31,028 bases of DNA. Source: Desulfobacteraceae bacterium. Its GTDB lineage: Bacteria > Desulfobacterota > Desulfobacteria > Desulfobacterales > SURF-15. The notes beneath the pieces were generated by a model that was not told the origin of the DNA, did no database searches, and saw only the letters and a program-made list of their open reading frames with translations. Below, piece by piece: positions 30,984 to 31,028 of this stretch (the first letter of the stretch is position 1; every line of letters begins with the position of its first letter). The stretch covers positions 1 to 31,028 of the forward strand of contig QZKK01000243.1 in assembly GCA_003599475.1 (NCBI GenBank), read 5' to 3'. Both the position numbers and the translations under genes were made by a program.

Positions 30984-31028
30984 AGAAGGAGGATGACGAT
31001 GTCACTGACATTGATCACCAGCCGAGAG
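30984..31028 (+). other. Sequence after the last visible repeat: ribosome site and start codon
   Basis: AGAAGGAGG is followed by ATG at 30993 and in-frame ATG at 30999, with an open frame (MTMSLTLITSRE) to the window edge. It is longer than any spacer seen here, so it is either an unusually long spacer copied from a gene start or a real gene beginning at the array edge. Confidence 0.35.

Noticed and set aside
1..31028. tRNA, rRNA, transposase or prophage genes
   Set aside because: None recognised on either strand; the only reverse transcriptase is fused to Cas1, and no group II intron RNA structure was seen around it.

Overview
The window looks like about 31 kb of chromosome from a moderately GC-rich anaerobic bacterium, most likely a Deltaproteobacterium/Desulfobacterota. 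This is inferred from the gene mix, a GEMM-type riboswitch of the kind common in that group, and intergenic palindromes. No rRNA or tRNA gene was seen to fix the taxonomy. Positions 1-15 kb are mostly ordinary core genes. From 15 kb to the right end the window becomes an accessory/defence region of toxin-antitoxin pairs, decayed genes and a CRISPR locus.

Layout. 1-5.7 kb: the start of a zinc alcohol dehydrogenase behind its likely GntR regulator, a PilZ protein, a Phd/VapC-like pair, an SDR enzyme with an altered active site, an FmdB zinc ribbon, a hot-dog thioesterase and a MEMO-family protein. 5.7-6.3 kb: an HU gene preceded by a strong promoter, a GEMM (cyclic-dinucleotide) riboswitch and an intrinsic terminator, with complementary segments that could switch it. 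6.5-10 kb: glnS, a NicX/M29-like metalloenzyme and a NagD-like HAD phosphatase in one operon. 10.2-14.8 kb: an FMN alpha-hydroxy-acid enzyme, an HtrA/Deg protease, an M20 peptidase and an HNH protein. 15-17.1 kb: a second PIN toxin module and several gene fragments (lytic transglycosylase, small lipoprotein, STAND-like ATPase). 17.3-21.9 kb: a full-length Lhr helicase. 21.9-23.7 kb: Uma2 protein, an antitoxin-like protein, a DUF5615 fragment and an MNT-HEPN pair.

CRISPR locus, 23.8-31.0 kb. All genes lie on the minus strand, in transcription order: an RT-Cas1 fusion (799 aa), Cas2, a stand-alone CARF-like protein (166 aa) and a PIN-like nuclease (382 aa). An 11-repeat array lies to the left and a 4-repeat array to the right. 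The two repeats share both ends and length but differ in the central hairpin, each keeping its own pairing. Each of the four genes has a copy of the same 76-85 bp palindromic element upstream. The roughly 560 bp between the PIN gene and array 1 holds seven copies of a TTCTGAAGATC-like motif. A fragment with a Cas6-like glycine loop abuts the far end of array 1. No Cas10, Csm/Cmr, Cascade or complete Cas6 gene is present.

How it may work. RT-Cas1 with Cas2 probably acquires spacers, possibly from RNA. Several spacers carry a Shine-Dalgarno plus start codon on the plus strand. The repeat's 3' handle (ATTGAGAC) implies crRNAs are made from the minus strand, so they would be antisense to those mRNAs, as RNA-targeting type III systems require. 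The CARF-like and PIN-like proteins look like a sensor and nuclease encoded separately, perhaps a two-protein signal-activated effector. That link is inference; the interference complex must be encoded elsewhere.
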